Shown piece by piece: positions 34,590 to 42,444 of a stretch of 64,000 bases of DNA. Origin of the DNA: Rossellomorea aquimaris (GTDB taxonomy: Bacteria; Bacillota; Bacilli; Bacillales; Bacillaceae_B); NCBI RefSeq assembly GCF_020171925.1, contig NZ_JAIVAR010000003.1, forward strand, positions 124,001 through 188,000, in the 5' to 3' direction. A model generated the notes under the pieces. That model had not been told where the DNA came from. It searched no databases and was given only the letters and a program-made list of their open reading frames with translations. Made by a program: the position numbers and the translations under genes. Every line of letters starts with the position of its first letter. Position 1 is the stretch's first letter.

Positions 34590-35332
34590 TTTCTTACCTC
34601 CAATCGATTGGAAATCCCGATGCTTCCAAGCAGGAAGAGAAATGATACCCCAAGAATTTTCACAAGGAATAGAAGAAAGGACATTTCCGAACCAAAGAAT
34701 GTCAATGCACTCACAAGCAGGGTCGGGTCCCCTGTCATGCCATCAAGGATCAAAGCTCCCACACATAAAATCGGCACTAGTACCGCAAAGATTTTGTTGA
34801 ATTGGACCAACATACCGACAAAGTAACCTGCGCACGCAAAGAGAAAAATGTACAGGATCGATGCGGGAATCCCTTTCAACAGCCCCGTAGCAGTCAAGGA
34901 CTCAACCATGATCGAAGATGAATCCTTCAACATGAAGGTGATGACTTTAAACAGGTGTATTGCCAAATATCCTGTGAGACCTGCAATTACACTTGCAGAG
35001 AAAAGAAAAAGCACATTCGAGAAGTGGCTGATCCGGCGGTTCGTCACAAATGCATAATCGTCATTGCGGTAAGCCTTTGTCGTAATGATGATTGCCGAGA
35101 TGAACGCCCAGATCATCATGAATACCTGGAGGATATCACTCGTAAAATAATGGACTTCAAAATCAAGGGAGCTTGATGATCCGCCGCTCATCCCTGTCCC
35201 GTTAAATGAAAACAGGATGGCAAGCAGCTGGATCATCATCAATGATGTGAACATCCCAAAATAGGATTTCAATTTATAACGGTACTGTTTTTTGACGATA
35301 TCCCATTCGTTAACCTCTGATAAATACATCAT
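34586..35332 (-). CDS. ABC transporter permease subunit
   Basis: A 248-residue protein with six hydrophobic segments (about residues 25-45, 62-85, 105-130, 150-170, 180-200, 222-242). It is the membrane partner of the ATPase encoded just upstream, whose frame it overlaps. I chose the first ATG after TTG, four bases behind GGGGGG. The substrate is unknown; YtrA-linked transporters of this layout have been tied to cell-envelope stress and acetoin use. Confidence 0.75.
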   Translation of the reverse strand: MMYLSEVNEWDIVKKQYRYKLKSYFGMFTSLMMIQLLAILFSFNGTGMSGGSSSSLDFEVHYFTSDILQVFMMIWAFISAIIITTKAYRNDDYAFVTNRRISHFSNVLFLFSASVIAGLTGYLAIHLFKVITFMLKDSSSIMVESLTATGLLKGIPASILYIFLFACAGYFVGMLVQFNKIFAVLVPILCVGALILDGMTGDPTLLVSALTFFGSEMSFLLFLVKILGVSFLFLLGSIGISNRLEVRK

Positions 35333-36212
35333 CAATCCCCCCTTTTGATGGTCTTGTCAAATAAGTGCATAGATCTTCAGCAGAGACGGGCGAAAATTCA
35401 AGTCCATGTTCTTTCCCCTCTTGCAGTCCAGTTACCCCATAATCATTTTTTAGCACTGCATAGGTCAGCCCCGAACCGAAATCCTGTGTGTGAATCGGTT
35501 CGATATCTCCCATCCAATTGTGGACAGCATCGGTCTTTCCACGGACACCGATCGCATATTCCTTCAACTCTTCAATGCCTAAATGAAGGCATTTCTTACC
35601 TGATTTAATCAGCAATACTTCCTCCAGCAAATCTTCTACTTCTGTCAGAAGATGACTGGACAGGATGATGGTCCTCGGATAGGCGATATATTCTTTCAAC
35701 AACGCCCGGTAGAAGTCTTTCCGTGTCGCTGCGTCCATCCCGCTCGTCGGTTCATCGAAAATGGTAAGAGGACAGCGGGCAGATAGGCCGATGATCATGT
35801 TGAATGTGCTCCTCATCCCCTTAGACAGATTCCCATGGTACTGATCTTTCTTAAATGAAAAATATGAAAAGAGACGCTCCGCAAGCTCCCCATTCCAGTT
35901 CGGGTAGAATCTCCCTGCTGTTTCAAGCAGCTCCCACAATGTCAGCCCATTGGAAAAACTCATTTCATTATCGATAAAAATCGTGTTTGCAGATACTTTT
36001 AGATGATTGAAAGGAACTTCACTAAACACCCGTACTTCACCTGAACTGTTGCGTAGAAAGCCTGCAATGATCTTCAAGAGCGTCGTCTTACCCGCTCCAT
36101 TCCTCCCGATCAATCCGGTGATTTTATTTTCCGTTAATGTAAACGTCAATTCATCTAGTGCCTTATGAAGGCCATATTGCTTTGTTAACCCCGTGCATTC
36201 CACTACGTTCAT
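35310..36212 (-). CDS. ABC transporter ATP-binding protein (YtrB-like)
   Basis: A 300-residue ABC ATPase with Walker A GRNGAGKTTLL near residues 36-46, signature LSKGMRSTF near 132-140, Walker B LTIFDEPTSGMD near 150-161 and switch His in SSHLLTEVEDL. The last 80 residues form a separate C-terminal domain. It starts within the gntR stop (ATGA overlap), behind GGGGGAAGG. It is the motor for the permease encoded next. Confidence 0.88.
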   Translation of the reverse strand: MNVVECTGLTKQYGLHKALDELTFTLTENKITGLIGRNGAGKTTLLKIIAGFLRNSSGEVRVFSEVPFNHLKVSANTIFIDNEMSFSNGLTLWELLETAGRFYPNWNGELAERLFSYFSFKKDQYHGNLSKGMRSTFNMIIGLSARCPLTIFDEPTSGMDAATRKDFYRALLKEYIAYPRTIILSSHLLTEVEDLLEEVLLIKSGKKCLHLGIEELKEYAIGVRGKTDAVHNWMGDIEPIHTQDFGSGLTYAVLKNDYGVTGLQEGKEHGLEFSPVSAEDLCTYLTRPSKGGIDDVFIRG

Positions 36213-36592
36213 GAACCTTCCCCCTTTTCCTTCCGGTACACTCCCCTGATCATGGCGATCAGTTCATCTTCCCCCACCATCAGCTGGACCGCCTCTTTTG
36301 CAAGGTCGGTTACCATGCTGCCGAGCTTCGAATTCTTTCTATTTTCGAGGATGATCTCCCTGGCTTTCGGAGCAACAAACATCCCTAGTCCCCGCTTCTT
36401 ATATAAAATCCCTTCATCTGCGAGCAAATTGATCCCCTTTGCAGCCGTTGCTGGATTGATTGTAAACATCTCTGCCAATTGATACTGTGAATAAACCTTC
36501 TCATCGCGTCCGATGGTGCCATTCAATATTTCTGTTTCCAGCCACTCACTGATTTGTACATAGATCGGCTTCATACTGTCATGGTTCAACAC
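36209..36592 (-). CDS. GntR-family repressor (YtrA subfamily)
   Basis: A 127-residue short GntR regulator: winged helix at 10-75 (PIYVQISEWLETEILNG, YQLAEMFTINPATAAKGINLL) followed only by two helices, the YtrA layout. YtrA proteins repress their own ABC operons. I chose the GTG at 36590-36592 (VLNHDSMKPIY) because GGTGAT ends six bases before it. It heads a four-gene overlapping operon; its probable operator lies about 32-53 bp upstream. Confidence 0.85.
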   Translation of the reverse strand: MLNHDSMKPIYVQISEWLETEILNGTIGRDEKVYSQYQLAEMFTINPATAAKGINLLADEGILYKKRGLGMFVAPKAREIILENRKNSKLGSMVTDLAKEAVQLMVGEDELIAMIRGVYRKEKGEGS

Positions 36593-36623
36593 TAGGATAT
36601 CACCACCTCCACTTACCACATTA

Positions 36624-36645
36624 GTACATTACTCATGTAACGCAC
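36624..36645 (-). promoter_or_regulatory. Candidate YtrA-type operator
   Basis: In minus orientation GTGCGTTAC-ATGA-GTAATGTAC: nine-base arms with seven matches around ATGA, upstream of the gntR start. Confidence 0.55.
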
Positions 36646-36685
36646 TATATAGTACCATTATATACAAAAATTTCTTTTTGTCACT

Positions 36686-36722
36686 AAAAAAGACAATTTC
36701 CTCCAGCGAAAATTGTCTTTTA
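36686..36722 (-). terminator. Rho-independent terminator
   Basis: AAAAGACAATTT pairs with AAATTGTCTTTT, T run following in minus orientation, after the 60-residue membrane protein gene. Confidence 0.85.
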
Positions 36723-36723
36723 C

Positions 36724-36906
36724 CTATTCGACACGTGTCTTTTCTCTATTCTTCAAGATGATCGCCTTGATCAATAACAGAACTCCGAGCATGCCAACGG
36801 AACATTCAGCAAGGTAGAAATCCCCGTCCCTTACAAGGCGGATCAGGAAACCTCCGCCGAAAATGACGGTCAGGGCGATGCCGAAAAATAGCAACGCTTG
36901 TTTCAT
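36724..36906 (-). CDS. Small two-helix membrane protein
   Basis: A 60-residue protein with hydrophobic segments at about 2-22 and 30-50 and a Lys/Arg-rich tail. ACGGAGGTG precedes the ATG at 36904-36906. Unknown function; 38 bp after the YnzG-like gene, so likely in one transcript with it. Confidence 0.65.
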   Translation of the reverse strand: MKQALLFFGIALTVIFGGGFLIRLVRDGDFYLAECSVGMLGVLLLIKAIILKNREKTRVE

Positions 36907-36944
36907 GTTAGCACCTCCGTTTTTGATCAGGACCACCATCCCTA

Positions 36945-37220
36945 TTAGTTAACGGCATCCTGCTGATAGGAGAGAATCTTCTCCTTTAACCCGCCGATGC
37001 TTGTATAGAGGATATAGGTTTCCTTTTCTGTCCGGATGACGACACGGTCGGTATGACCATAAGGATGCCCGATGCGGATCGCGGATTTTTCTTTTCCGGC
37101 ATATGTATCGTCATTTTCCACACTGATCATGTCATCCAGCGGAATGTTAAATGTGCTTAATTGCCATTTGATTTGTAAATCCCCTTTTTCTTCAGTCACT
37201 CTCAGTTCAAAAAGTTCCAA
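36945..37220 (-). CDS. SunI/YnzG-family PH-like protein
   Basis: A 91-residue protein with the family phrases IKWQLSTFNIPLDD, DDTYAGKEKSAIRIG and YGHTDRVVIRT. SunI of this family gives immunity to the lantibiotic-like sublancin; YnzG is its uncharacterised paralogue without the N-terminal membrane anchor. This copy also lacks a membrane segment, so it is nearer YnzG. Start TTG behind GGGGTG. No bacteriocin gene is adjacent. Confidence 0.75.
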   Translation of the reverse strand: MELFELRVTEEKGDLQIKWQLSTFNIPLDDMISVENDDTYAGKEKSAIRIGHPYGHTDRVVIRTEKETYILYTSIGGLKEKILSYQQDAVN

Positions 37221-37267
37221 TTTCGATTACACCCCATTCATTAAGTTTGTCCTATCCAAAAGGGGGA

Positions 37268-37468
37268 TCATTCTCCCCCTCCACAGCCTCCGTCGCCACC
37301 GCTGGATCCACCGTCAAAACCTCCACAGTGGTCGGTTCCGTCATAACCGTCGCCGTAAAGTACCGTGTGGCCACCATCCCTATTTGTTCTCTTAGATGGA
37401 TTCGTCATAAGAATGGAAATGAATATGATAAAAAATGGTACTAATATCAATAAGAAAATCCCATTCAT
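37268..37468 (-). CDS. Small membrane protein with Gly/Asp-rich, Cys-containing tail
   Basis: A 66-residue protein: hydrophobic N-terminus (about residues 2-22), then a tail rich in Gly, Asp and Ser with two Cys (HCGGFDGGSSGGDGGCGGGE). AAGAGGTGAT lies before the ATG at 37466-37468. Tails of this type occur in Bacillus TPM-type and other surface proteins. Function unknown; third gene in line with the YnzG-like gene. Confidence 0.65.
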   Translation of the reverse strand: MNGIFLLILVPFFIIFISILMTNPSKRTNRDGGHTVLYGDGYDGTDHCGGFDGGSSGGDGGCGGGE

Positions 37469-37530
37469 CCTAATCACCTCTTACTACTATTTACGGATAG
37501 TAACAGGAAAAGTTTCAATTTTTTGTAAAA

Positions 37531-37554
37531 TAAAAAGCCCCTAAAAAGGAGCTT
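37531..37554 (-). terminator. Rho-independent terminator
   Basis: AAGCTCCTTTTTAGGGGCTT stem-loop followed by TTTTA in minus orientation, after the MltG-like gene. Confidence 0.75.
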
Positions 37555-37565
37555 CTCTCGTGAAC

Positions 37566-38045
37566 TTATTTGAATATGATCGAAATGATTTCATCCATAC
37601 TCATTCCGCTTTCGATTTGGAATGTGCCTGGTCTCAATTCATTCTCAAGACCGCGGTTTTCCACTTCTTTATAAAACTTCATGCCGTCATCGATGATCTT
37701 GGCTTCTTCCAGGGCGTTTCCGATATCAATGCTCGTCATCCCCATTGAAACATTCAAGATGGTGCGGTAGACGACGCCGTCATCGTTCTTCTTTTCAGGC
37801 TTTTTTTCTTTCTGCTCGTTCGCCTTAGCCATCTGTTTATTCCATTCGTCTTCAGTATGTACGACAAATCCTTTAGATGTAAGCTGCTCAATCATTTGGT
37901 CTTCTGAAAGCTTTTCAGTTTTAACAGTCTTTGTAGCCTTCTCTGAACTCTCTGCTTGGGATGGCCCGAATAAATAGAATGCTCCGATGATCGTTGCTGC
38001 AACTAAGAGGCCTGATGCAAAACTGCGCAGGGGATTCGATGTCAT
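37566..38045 (-). CDS. Short YceG/MltG-like protein without catalytic domain
   Basis: A 159-residue protein with one N-terminal membrane helix (about 12-27), a charged Lys/Glu linker, and at 95-159 a segment (MTSIDIGNALEEAKII, LRPGTFQIESGMSMDEII) resembling the LysM-like half of MltG/YceG, without the catalytic glutamate domain. It could bind glycan strands as a scaffold. It overlaps the upstream gene as ATGA. Confidence 0.7.
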   Translation of the reverse strand: MTSNPLRSFASGLLVAATIIGAFYLFGPSQAESSEKATKTVKTEKLSEDQMIEQLTSKGFVVHTEDEWNKQMAKANEQKEKKPEKKNDDGVVYRTILNVSMGMTSIDIGNALEEAKIIDDGMKFYKEVENRGLENELRPGTFQIESGMSMDEIISIIFK

Positions 38046-38419
38046 TGTGCCACCATACTCCTTTCAGCCTTTCTTTCCATGAATGGAGTAAGCATGCGTT
38101 CCGCTTCAAGCGGAGAGATTTTCTTTTTGCCCGCAATGCTTTCGATTGAGTATCCTCTTTTATGCATATCAAGCATGTCACGAAGCATGATGCGCTCATC
38201 CGAAGACATTTCCATTGCACCTGACTGCTGTGCCGTGATTTCTGCGTCCAGCTGCATATTGCGGATCTGCTTCTCTAATTCATGGACCTCATTTCGTACT
38301 GATATTGAAACAAGCTCCATTTGCTGTTCAAGCTGAGACTTGGAGTGTGTCGTTTTGATAAACGATAAAATGAGCAGCACGACGGCTGTACCAAACAACA
38401 TGGTGATTACCCATCCCAT
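38042..38419 (-). CDS. Membrane-anchored coiled-coil protein with HTH-like end
   Basis: A 125-residue protein: helix at 2-18, coiled-coil at about 25-70 (QLEQQMELVSISVRNEVHEL), then MLDMHKRGYSIESIAGKKKI near 85-104 in the style of the helix-turn-helix ends of DUF6115-like Bacillus proteins. ATG behind AAAGGAGG. Co-transcribed with the MltG-like gene, suggesting a role at the cell surface or division site. Function unknown. Confidence 0.65.
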   Translation of the reverse strand: MGWVITMLFGTAVVLLILSFIKTTHSKSQLEQQMELVSISVRNEVHELEKQIRNMQLDAEITAQQSGAMEMSSDERIMLRDMLDMHKRGYSIESIAGKKKISPLEAERMLTPFMERKAERSMVAQ

Positions 38420-38666
38420 CACGTGTTCCTCCTTTATGTGTAAATCATATTTTTTAAATCCATTATCCGTACTAAATTATACCTTGATATCCAGAGAAAT
38501 TCGATTTAATTCGACAAAACCCCACGATAGTCCTGATTTTATATCAGAATAACGGAGTATCGGTCGTGACACGGGGTCTTTTTTCCCTGAAGATTTTAGA
38601 GAATAATTTCACACGGTAAAAGGAAACTAAGGGTGAAATCATCTTTTAGGACGGGAGGAATGTTGG

Positions 38667-38789
38667 ATGTCAAAGCCTACTCAGAAAGAACAGCATGAGG
38701 CAGCCAAAAAGCTTGCCGAGAAGCAAATGAGTGACCAAGTGGAGATATTGTCCGTACAGCCAGGCGGAAGTCAACAGAAGCAAAAATAA
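38667..38789 (+). CDS. 40-residue hydrophilic protein
   Basis: A short gene with a strong GGGAGG eight bases before the ATG and its own terminator seven bases after the stop. The product begins MSKPTQKEQHEAAKKLAEKQ and ends GGSQQKQK: very polar, rich in Gln, Lys and Glu, probably disordered or a single helix. Such small hydrophilic proteins are common in sporulating Bacillus, but I cannot name this one. Confidence 0.7.
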   Translation: MSKPTQKEQHEAAKKLAEKQMSDQVEILSVQPGGSQQKQK

Positions 38790-38795
38790 TCATGG

Positions 38796-38826
38796 AAGAG
38801 GAACTTGCAGTGCAAGTTCCTCTTTA
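38796..38826 (+). terminator. Rho-independent terminator
   Basis: AAGAGGAACTTGCA pairs with TGCAAGTTCCTCTT, then TT, after the 40-residue gene; it can also stop the convergent glucosidase transcript. Confidence 0.85.
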
Positions 38827-38852
38827 GACTCATGTTCACGTAACCAGCCTTA

Positions 38853-40532
38853 TTACTTCAATACATAAACCCTAGCCTCATACGGACGCAATTTCACTTC
38901 GCGTATGTCCCCTTCAGCTTCTGTATCATAGTTGCCGATCAATAAATCAGCCATGCTTTCGTATTCAGAAGGCAGTTCAAAAACTGGTGTACCTTCAGAG
39001 AAGTTCAACATGACGATCATAGTCTCTCCTTCAAAGTGCCTGCTGTAAGCATAGATTTTGTCATGGTCCGGCATGATGAGTTCATAGGATCCGTAAACCA
39101 TGATCGGATTTTCTTTCCGTAAGGCAATTAGCTTCCGGTAATAATGGAAAACGGAATGGGGATCGGCCATCGCTTGTTTTGCATTGATTTCTTTATAGTT
39201 CGGATTCACTTTCAGCCAAGGTTCGCCGGTTGTGAAACCACCGTGTTCCGTCTCATCCCATTGGATCGGCGTACGCGCATTGTCACGGCCTTTCACATGA
39301 ATGGAATTCATCACTTTCTCATGATCCTCACCGTTTTCAATCACTTTTTCACGGTACATGTTCAGTGTCTCGATGTCCTCATAGTCGTTGATGGAATCGA
39401 ATTGGACGTTGGTCATCCCAAGTTCTTCACCCTGATAGATGTATGGCGTCCCTTTCAGCGTATGAAGGAATGTCGCGAGCATTTTCGCGGATTCGACCCG
39501 ATATTCTTTGTCGTTGCCGAAACGGGACACCATGCGCGGCTGATCATGATTGTTCAGGTAAAGGCTGTTCCACCCTTCATGCTCAAGCCCCTTTTGCCAT
39601 TTGGTGAAGCTATCGCGGAGTGCGCTCATTTTCATCGGACGGAGATCCCATTTGCCCCCCGGCCCTGAATCAAGATCCACATGTTCGAATTGGAAGACCA
39701 TATTCACTTCATTGCGGTCCTCCGCCGTATAAAGCTTCGCTTCTTCCACATTCACCCCTGGCATTTCCCCGACCGTCATGACGTTGTAGCCCGATAATGC
39801 CTTTTCATGCATCTCCTGTAGATAGTCATGGATTTTCGGCCCATTCATGTAGTAGTCCCCACCCGGCGCATACTTGCGTCCTTCAGGAGCTTCAGCATCA
39901 GGAAGTCCGTCCACTTTGGATATGAAATTGATGACATCCATACGGAAGCCGTCGATTCCCTTGTCGAGCCAAAATTTCATCATGCTGTACACTTCTTCGC
40001 GAAGCTTCGGATTCTCCCAGTTCAGGTCTGGCTGCTTCTGACTGAATAAGTGAAGAAAGTATTGGTCCGTTGCGTCATCGTATTTCCAGGCAGATCCGCT
40101 GAAGCATGATTCCCAGTTATTCGGCTCGCGCCCGTCCTTTCCGTCTCGCCATATATAGTAATCCCGGTACGGATTGTCCTTTGATTTCCTGGACTCGACG
40201 AACCACGCATGCTCATCCGAGCTGTGATTCACGACGAGATCCATGATCAACTTCAAGCCGCGCTTGTGCATTTCATCAAGAAGACGGTCCCAATCCGCCA
40301 TCGTCCCGAACTCGTCCATGATGCCACGGTAATCACTGATATCATATCCGTTGTCATCGTTGGGTGATTGATAGACCGGTGACAGCCAGATTACATCGAT
40401 CCCAAGCTCCTTCAAGTAATCTAGTTTTGAAATGATCCCATTAATATCGCCAATCCCGTCGCCGTTCGAATCCTTGAAGCTGCGGGGATATATTTGATAG
40501 ACAACTGCCTCTTTCCACCACTGTTTTGTCAT
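38853..40532 (-). CDS. malL: Oligo-1,6-glucosidase (GH13, MalL type)
   Basis: A 559-residue intracellular alpha-glucosidase. GH13 regions are intact: DLVVNHSSDEH near residues 98-108, nucleophile in GFRMDVINF near 196-204, acid/base in GEMPGV near 255, and NNHDQPR near 327-333. The Val directly after the nucleophile Asp is the residue linked with alpha-1,6 specificity (isomaltose-type substrates). ATG at 40530-40532 behind AAAGGAGTGATT. A LacI/CcpA-type palindrome lies 70-83 bp upstream. No sugar transporter is adjacent. Confidence 0.92.
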   Translation of the reverse strand: MTKQWWKEAVVYQIYPRSFKDSNGDGIGDINGIISKLDYLKELGIDVIWLSPVYQSPNDDNGYDISDYRGIMDEFGTMADWDRLLDEMHKRGLKLIMDLVVNHSSDEHAWFVESRKSKDNPYRDYYIWRDGKDGREPNNWESCFSGSAWKYDDATDQYFLHLFSQKQPDLNWENPKLREEVYSMMKFWLDKGIDGFRMDVINFISKVDGLPDAEAPEGRKYAPGGDYYMNGPKIHDYLQEMHEKALSGYNVMTVGEMPGVNVEEAKLYTAEDRNEVNMVFQFEHVDLDSGPGGKWDLRPMKMSALRDSFTKWQKGLEHEGWNSLYLNNHDQPRMVSRFGNDKEYRVESAKMLATFLHTLKGTPYIYQGEELGMTNVQFDSINDYEDIETLNMYREKVIENGEDHEKVMNSIHVKGRDNARTPIQWDETEHGGFTTGEPWLKVNPNYKEINAKQAMADPHSVFHYYRKLIALRKENPIMVYGSYELIMPDHDKIYAYSRHFEGETMIVMLNFSEGTPVFELPSEYESMADLLIGNYDTEAEGDIREVKLRPYEARVYVLK

Positions 40533-40601
40533 TACAATCACTCCTTTATGTTGTTGACCCTAGTTGAACACCAACCATTTTTCAATAAAGTTAGTATACT
40601 A

Positions 40602-40615
40602 TGAAACCGGTTGCA
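40602..40615 (-). promoter_or_regulatory. cre-like / LacI-family operator upstream of malL
   Basis: TGAAACCGGTTGCA matches the cre consensus at 13 of 14 positions and is palindromic except at one pair. A TATACT hexamer follows in minus orientation, so binding would block the promoter. CcpA or a MalR-type repressor could bind. Confidence 0.65.
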
Positions 40616-40632
40616 TTAACAGTCCAAATTCT

Positions 40633-40684
40633 AAGGTACGTCCCTCGCTGCACTGCCGCGGTGAATGGTTGAGGGACGTACCTT
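40633..40684. repeat. Dispersed palindromic repeat, copy 6
   Basis: AAGGTACGTCCCTC and GAGGGACGTACCTT pair; the interior (CGCTGCACTGCCGCGGTG) lacks GTTAACGC. Between divergent malL and the YkwC-like gene. Confidence 0.88.
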
Positions 40685-40779
40685 CCAAGGGTTTACTCTC
40701 TTCTACTGTTCCTTTCAAATTTGGACTGGTATACTTTTACTAATAGATTTGTATATTCATTGGGAAGGTGAGCGATAGA

Positions 40780-41664
40780 ATGCAGGATAAGACAATCGGA
40801 TTCATCGGTACTGGAGTCATGGGAAAAAGCATGGCACGTCATTTAATGAAAGCGGGGTACCCCTTGAATGTGTTCACAAGAACAAAGGAAAAAGCCGCTG
40901 ATCTTCTTGAAGAAGGAGCACATTGGAAGGATGATGTCGCAACACTTGCTAGAGAGTCGGATATCATCATTACGATCGTAGGGTATCCAAGCGATGTGGA
41001 AGAAGTCTATTTGGGTGAAGGTGGTCTGTTGGCGAACGCCCAAAGGGGTTCTTATGTCATCGATATGACGACATCGTCACCGGAACTTGCAAAGAAGATT
41101 GATGAAAAGTCGAGGGAAAACGGTATCCACGCATATGATGCTCCTGTATCCGGCGGTGATGTCGGGGCCCGCAATGCGGCACTCACCATCATGGTCGGAG
41201 GCGAAAAAGAATATTTCGAGGGTATCCGTCCTGCCCTTGAAGCGATGGGAAAAAACATCGTGCTCCAAGGCGGGGCAGGAGCCGGCCAGCACACCAAAAT
41301 GTGCAACCAGATTGCGATCGCATCCGGAATGCTCGGTGTTTGTGAAGCGATCCTCTATGCTGAAAAAGCGGGTCTGGATCCAAAGACGGTGCTAAAGAGC
41401 ATCGAAGCGGGGGCAGCCGGCAGCTGGTCATTATCAAACCTGGCACCAAGGATGATTGACGGAAACTTCGACCCTGGCTTCTATGTAAAGCACTTTATTA
41501 AAGATATGAAAATCGCCATTGAATCTGCAGAAAATATGAAAGTGGCTGTACCCGGACTGAAGCTTGCGAAAGAGTTGTATGAGCAGTTCAGCAAAGAGGG
41601 CGGCGAAAACAAAGGTACCCATGCACTCTATCAATATTATGAAATGATGAGCAGTGCGGACTGA
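40780..41664 (+). CDS. ykwC: YkwC-like beta-hydroxyacid dehydrogenase
   Basis: A 294-residue NAD(P)-dependent enzyme of the 3-hydroxyisobutyrate dehydrogenase family. Rossmann motif GFIGTGVMGKSMARHL near residues 7-22, substrate loop DAPVSGGDVGARN near 117-129, catalytic Lys region GAGQHTKMCNQI near 168-179 and GSWSLSNLAPRM near 208-219. It is close to B. subtilis YkwC in outline. Start ATG at 40780 behind GGAAGGTGA. Its substrate in vivo is not known. Confidence 0.88.
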   Translation: MQDKTIGFIGTGVMGKSMARHLMKAGYPLNVFTRTKEKAADLLEEGAHWKDDVATLARESDIIITIVGYPSDVEEVYLGEGGLLANAQRGSYVIDMTTSSPELAKKIDEKSRENGIHAYDAPVSGGDVGARNAALTIMVGGEKEYFEGIRPALEAMGKNIVLQGGAGAGQHTKMCNQIAIASGMLGVCEAILYAEKAGLDPKTVLKSIEAGAAGSWSLSNLAPRMIDGNFDPGFYVKHFIKDMKIAIESAENMKVAVPGLKLAKELYEQFSKEGGENKGTHALYQYYEMMSSAD

Positions 41665-41673
41665 TTTCATGTG

Positions 41674-41727
41674 AAAGGTACGTCCCTCATCGCATTAACG
41701 TATCAACGCAGTGAGGGACGTACCTTT
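41674..41727. repeat. Dispersed palindromic repeat, copy 7
   Basis: AAAGGTACGTCCCTCAT and GTGAGGGACGTACCTTT pair; interior CGCATTAACGTATCAACGC. It begins nine bases after the YkwC-like stop. Confidence 0.9.
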
Positions 41728-41758
41728 GCATTTTCCTTTGCATTTTCCTTTGCATTTT
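41723..41758. repeat. Three 12 bp tandem units grown from the palindrome edge
   Basis: CCTTTGCATTTT is repeated three times exactly. The first unit starts with the terminal ACCTTT of palindrome copy 7, so the array arose at the edge of that element. Confidence 0.85.
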
Positions 41759-41788
41759 CCTACAACTCCAAAACCGGTGGTGATGATC

Positions 41789-42301
41789 GTGATTAATCGT
41801 TCGATTTGCATATTCCCGGAATTCCAAAATCAAGGCGAAATTGATCGGGTTAGAGAGATTTATGATCCCTTGTATTCTTTCGTACCGCCTCATATCACAT
41901 TGGTCCACCCTTTCAAAAGCAACTTACCTACATCTGAATTGATCGATCATATTAATAATTGCTTAGATGGAATGAATGCATTTGATATTCGCCTTCGTGA
42001 TTTATCAGGTTCTCAAGGGGAATATTTATTCTTGAAAGTCAAGAAAGGGAATGACTCCATCATTGAACTAAGAGACCGGATGTACAAGGGGATTTTGAAG
42101 GAGTTCCAGGCCAGGGATATACCTTACATCCCCCACCTGACAGTCGGCAGGATGGACAATGAGGAGGCATTCAGAAAGGCTTTGGAACGGACGAAGCACT
42201 TCCAATCTTCATTCGAGACAACCGTCACCCATATTGCAGTCGAGACCATCGCTGAAGATGGGCAGTCAACGATTGAATATGAATATCGCTTTGACGGCTG
42301 A
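41789..42301 (+). CDS. 2H phosphoesterase (2'-5' RNA ligase family)
   Basis: A 170-residue 2H-fold protein. The two catalytic His motifs are HITLVHPF near residues 37-44 and HLTVGRM near 117-123. The family includes RNA ligases, cyclic phosphodiesterases and Bacillus YjcG-type proteins; the reaction here is unknown. GTG at 41789 sits eight bases behind GGTGG; the ATG at 41783 is too close to it. The open frame runs further upstream only because the 12 bp repeat lacks stops. Confidence 0.82.
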   Translation: MINRSICIFPEFQNQGEIDRVREIYDPLYSFVPPHITLVHPFKSNLPTSELIDHINNCLDGMNAFDIRLRDLSGSQGEYLFLKVKKGNDSIIELRDRMYKGILKEFQARDIPYIPHLTVGRMDNEEAFRKALERTKHFQSSFETTVTHIAVETIAEDGQSTIEYEYRFDG

Positions 42302-42321
42302 TCTTGCCCCTTCACTGCATT

Positions 42322-42366
42322 GAAAGGTACGTCCCTCATCGCTTTAAAGCAACAAAGTACCATTCC
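42322..42366. repeat. Decayed palindromic repeat, left arm intact
   Basis: GAAAGGTACGTCCCTCATCGC is followed by a degraded right side (CAAAGTACCATTC). Between the 2H gene and the terminator. Confidence 0.75.
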
Positions 42367-42373
42367 ATGTTTA

Positions 42374-42410
42374 AAAGGAAAGTGTCGCAGCTGGTGACAC
42401 TTTCCTTTTT
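42374..42410 (+). terminator. Rho-independent terminator
   Basis: AAAGGAAAGTGTC pairs with GACACTTTCCTTTTT, T run at the plus end, after the 2H gene. Confidence 0.88.
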
Positions 42411-42444
42411 ATATGGGACAGGGGTCCTGTCCCCGTGTCCCGAA

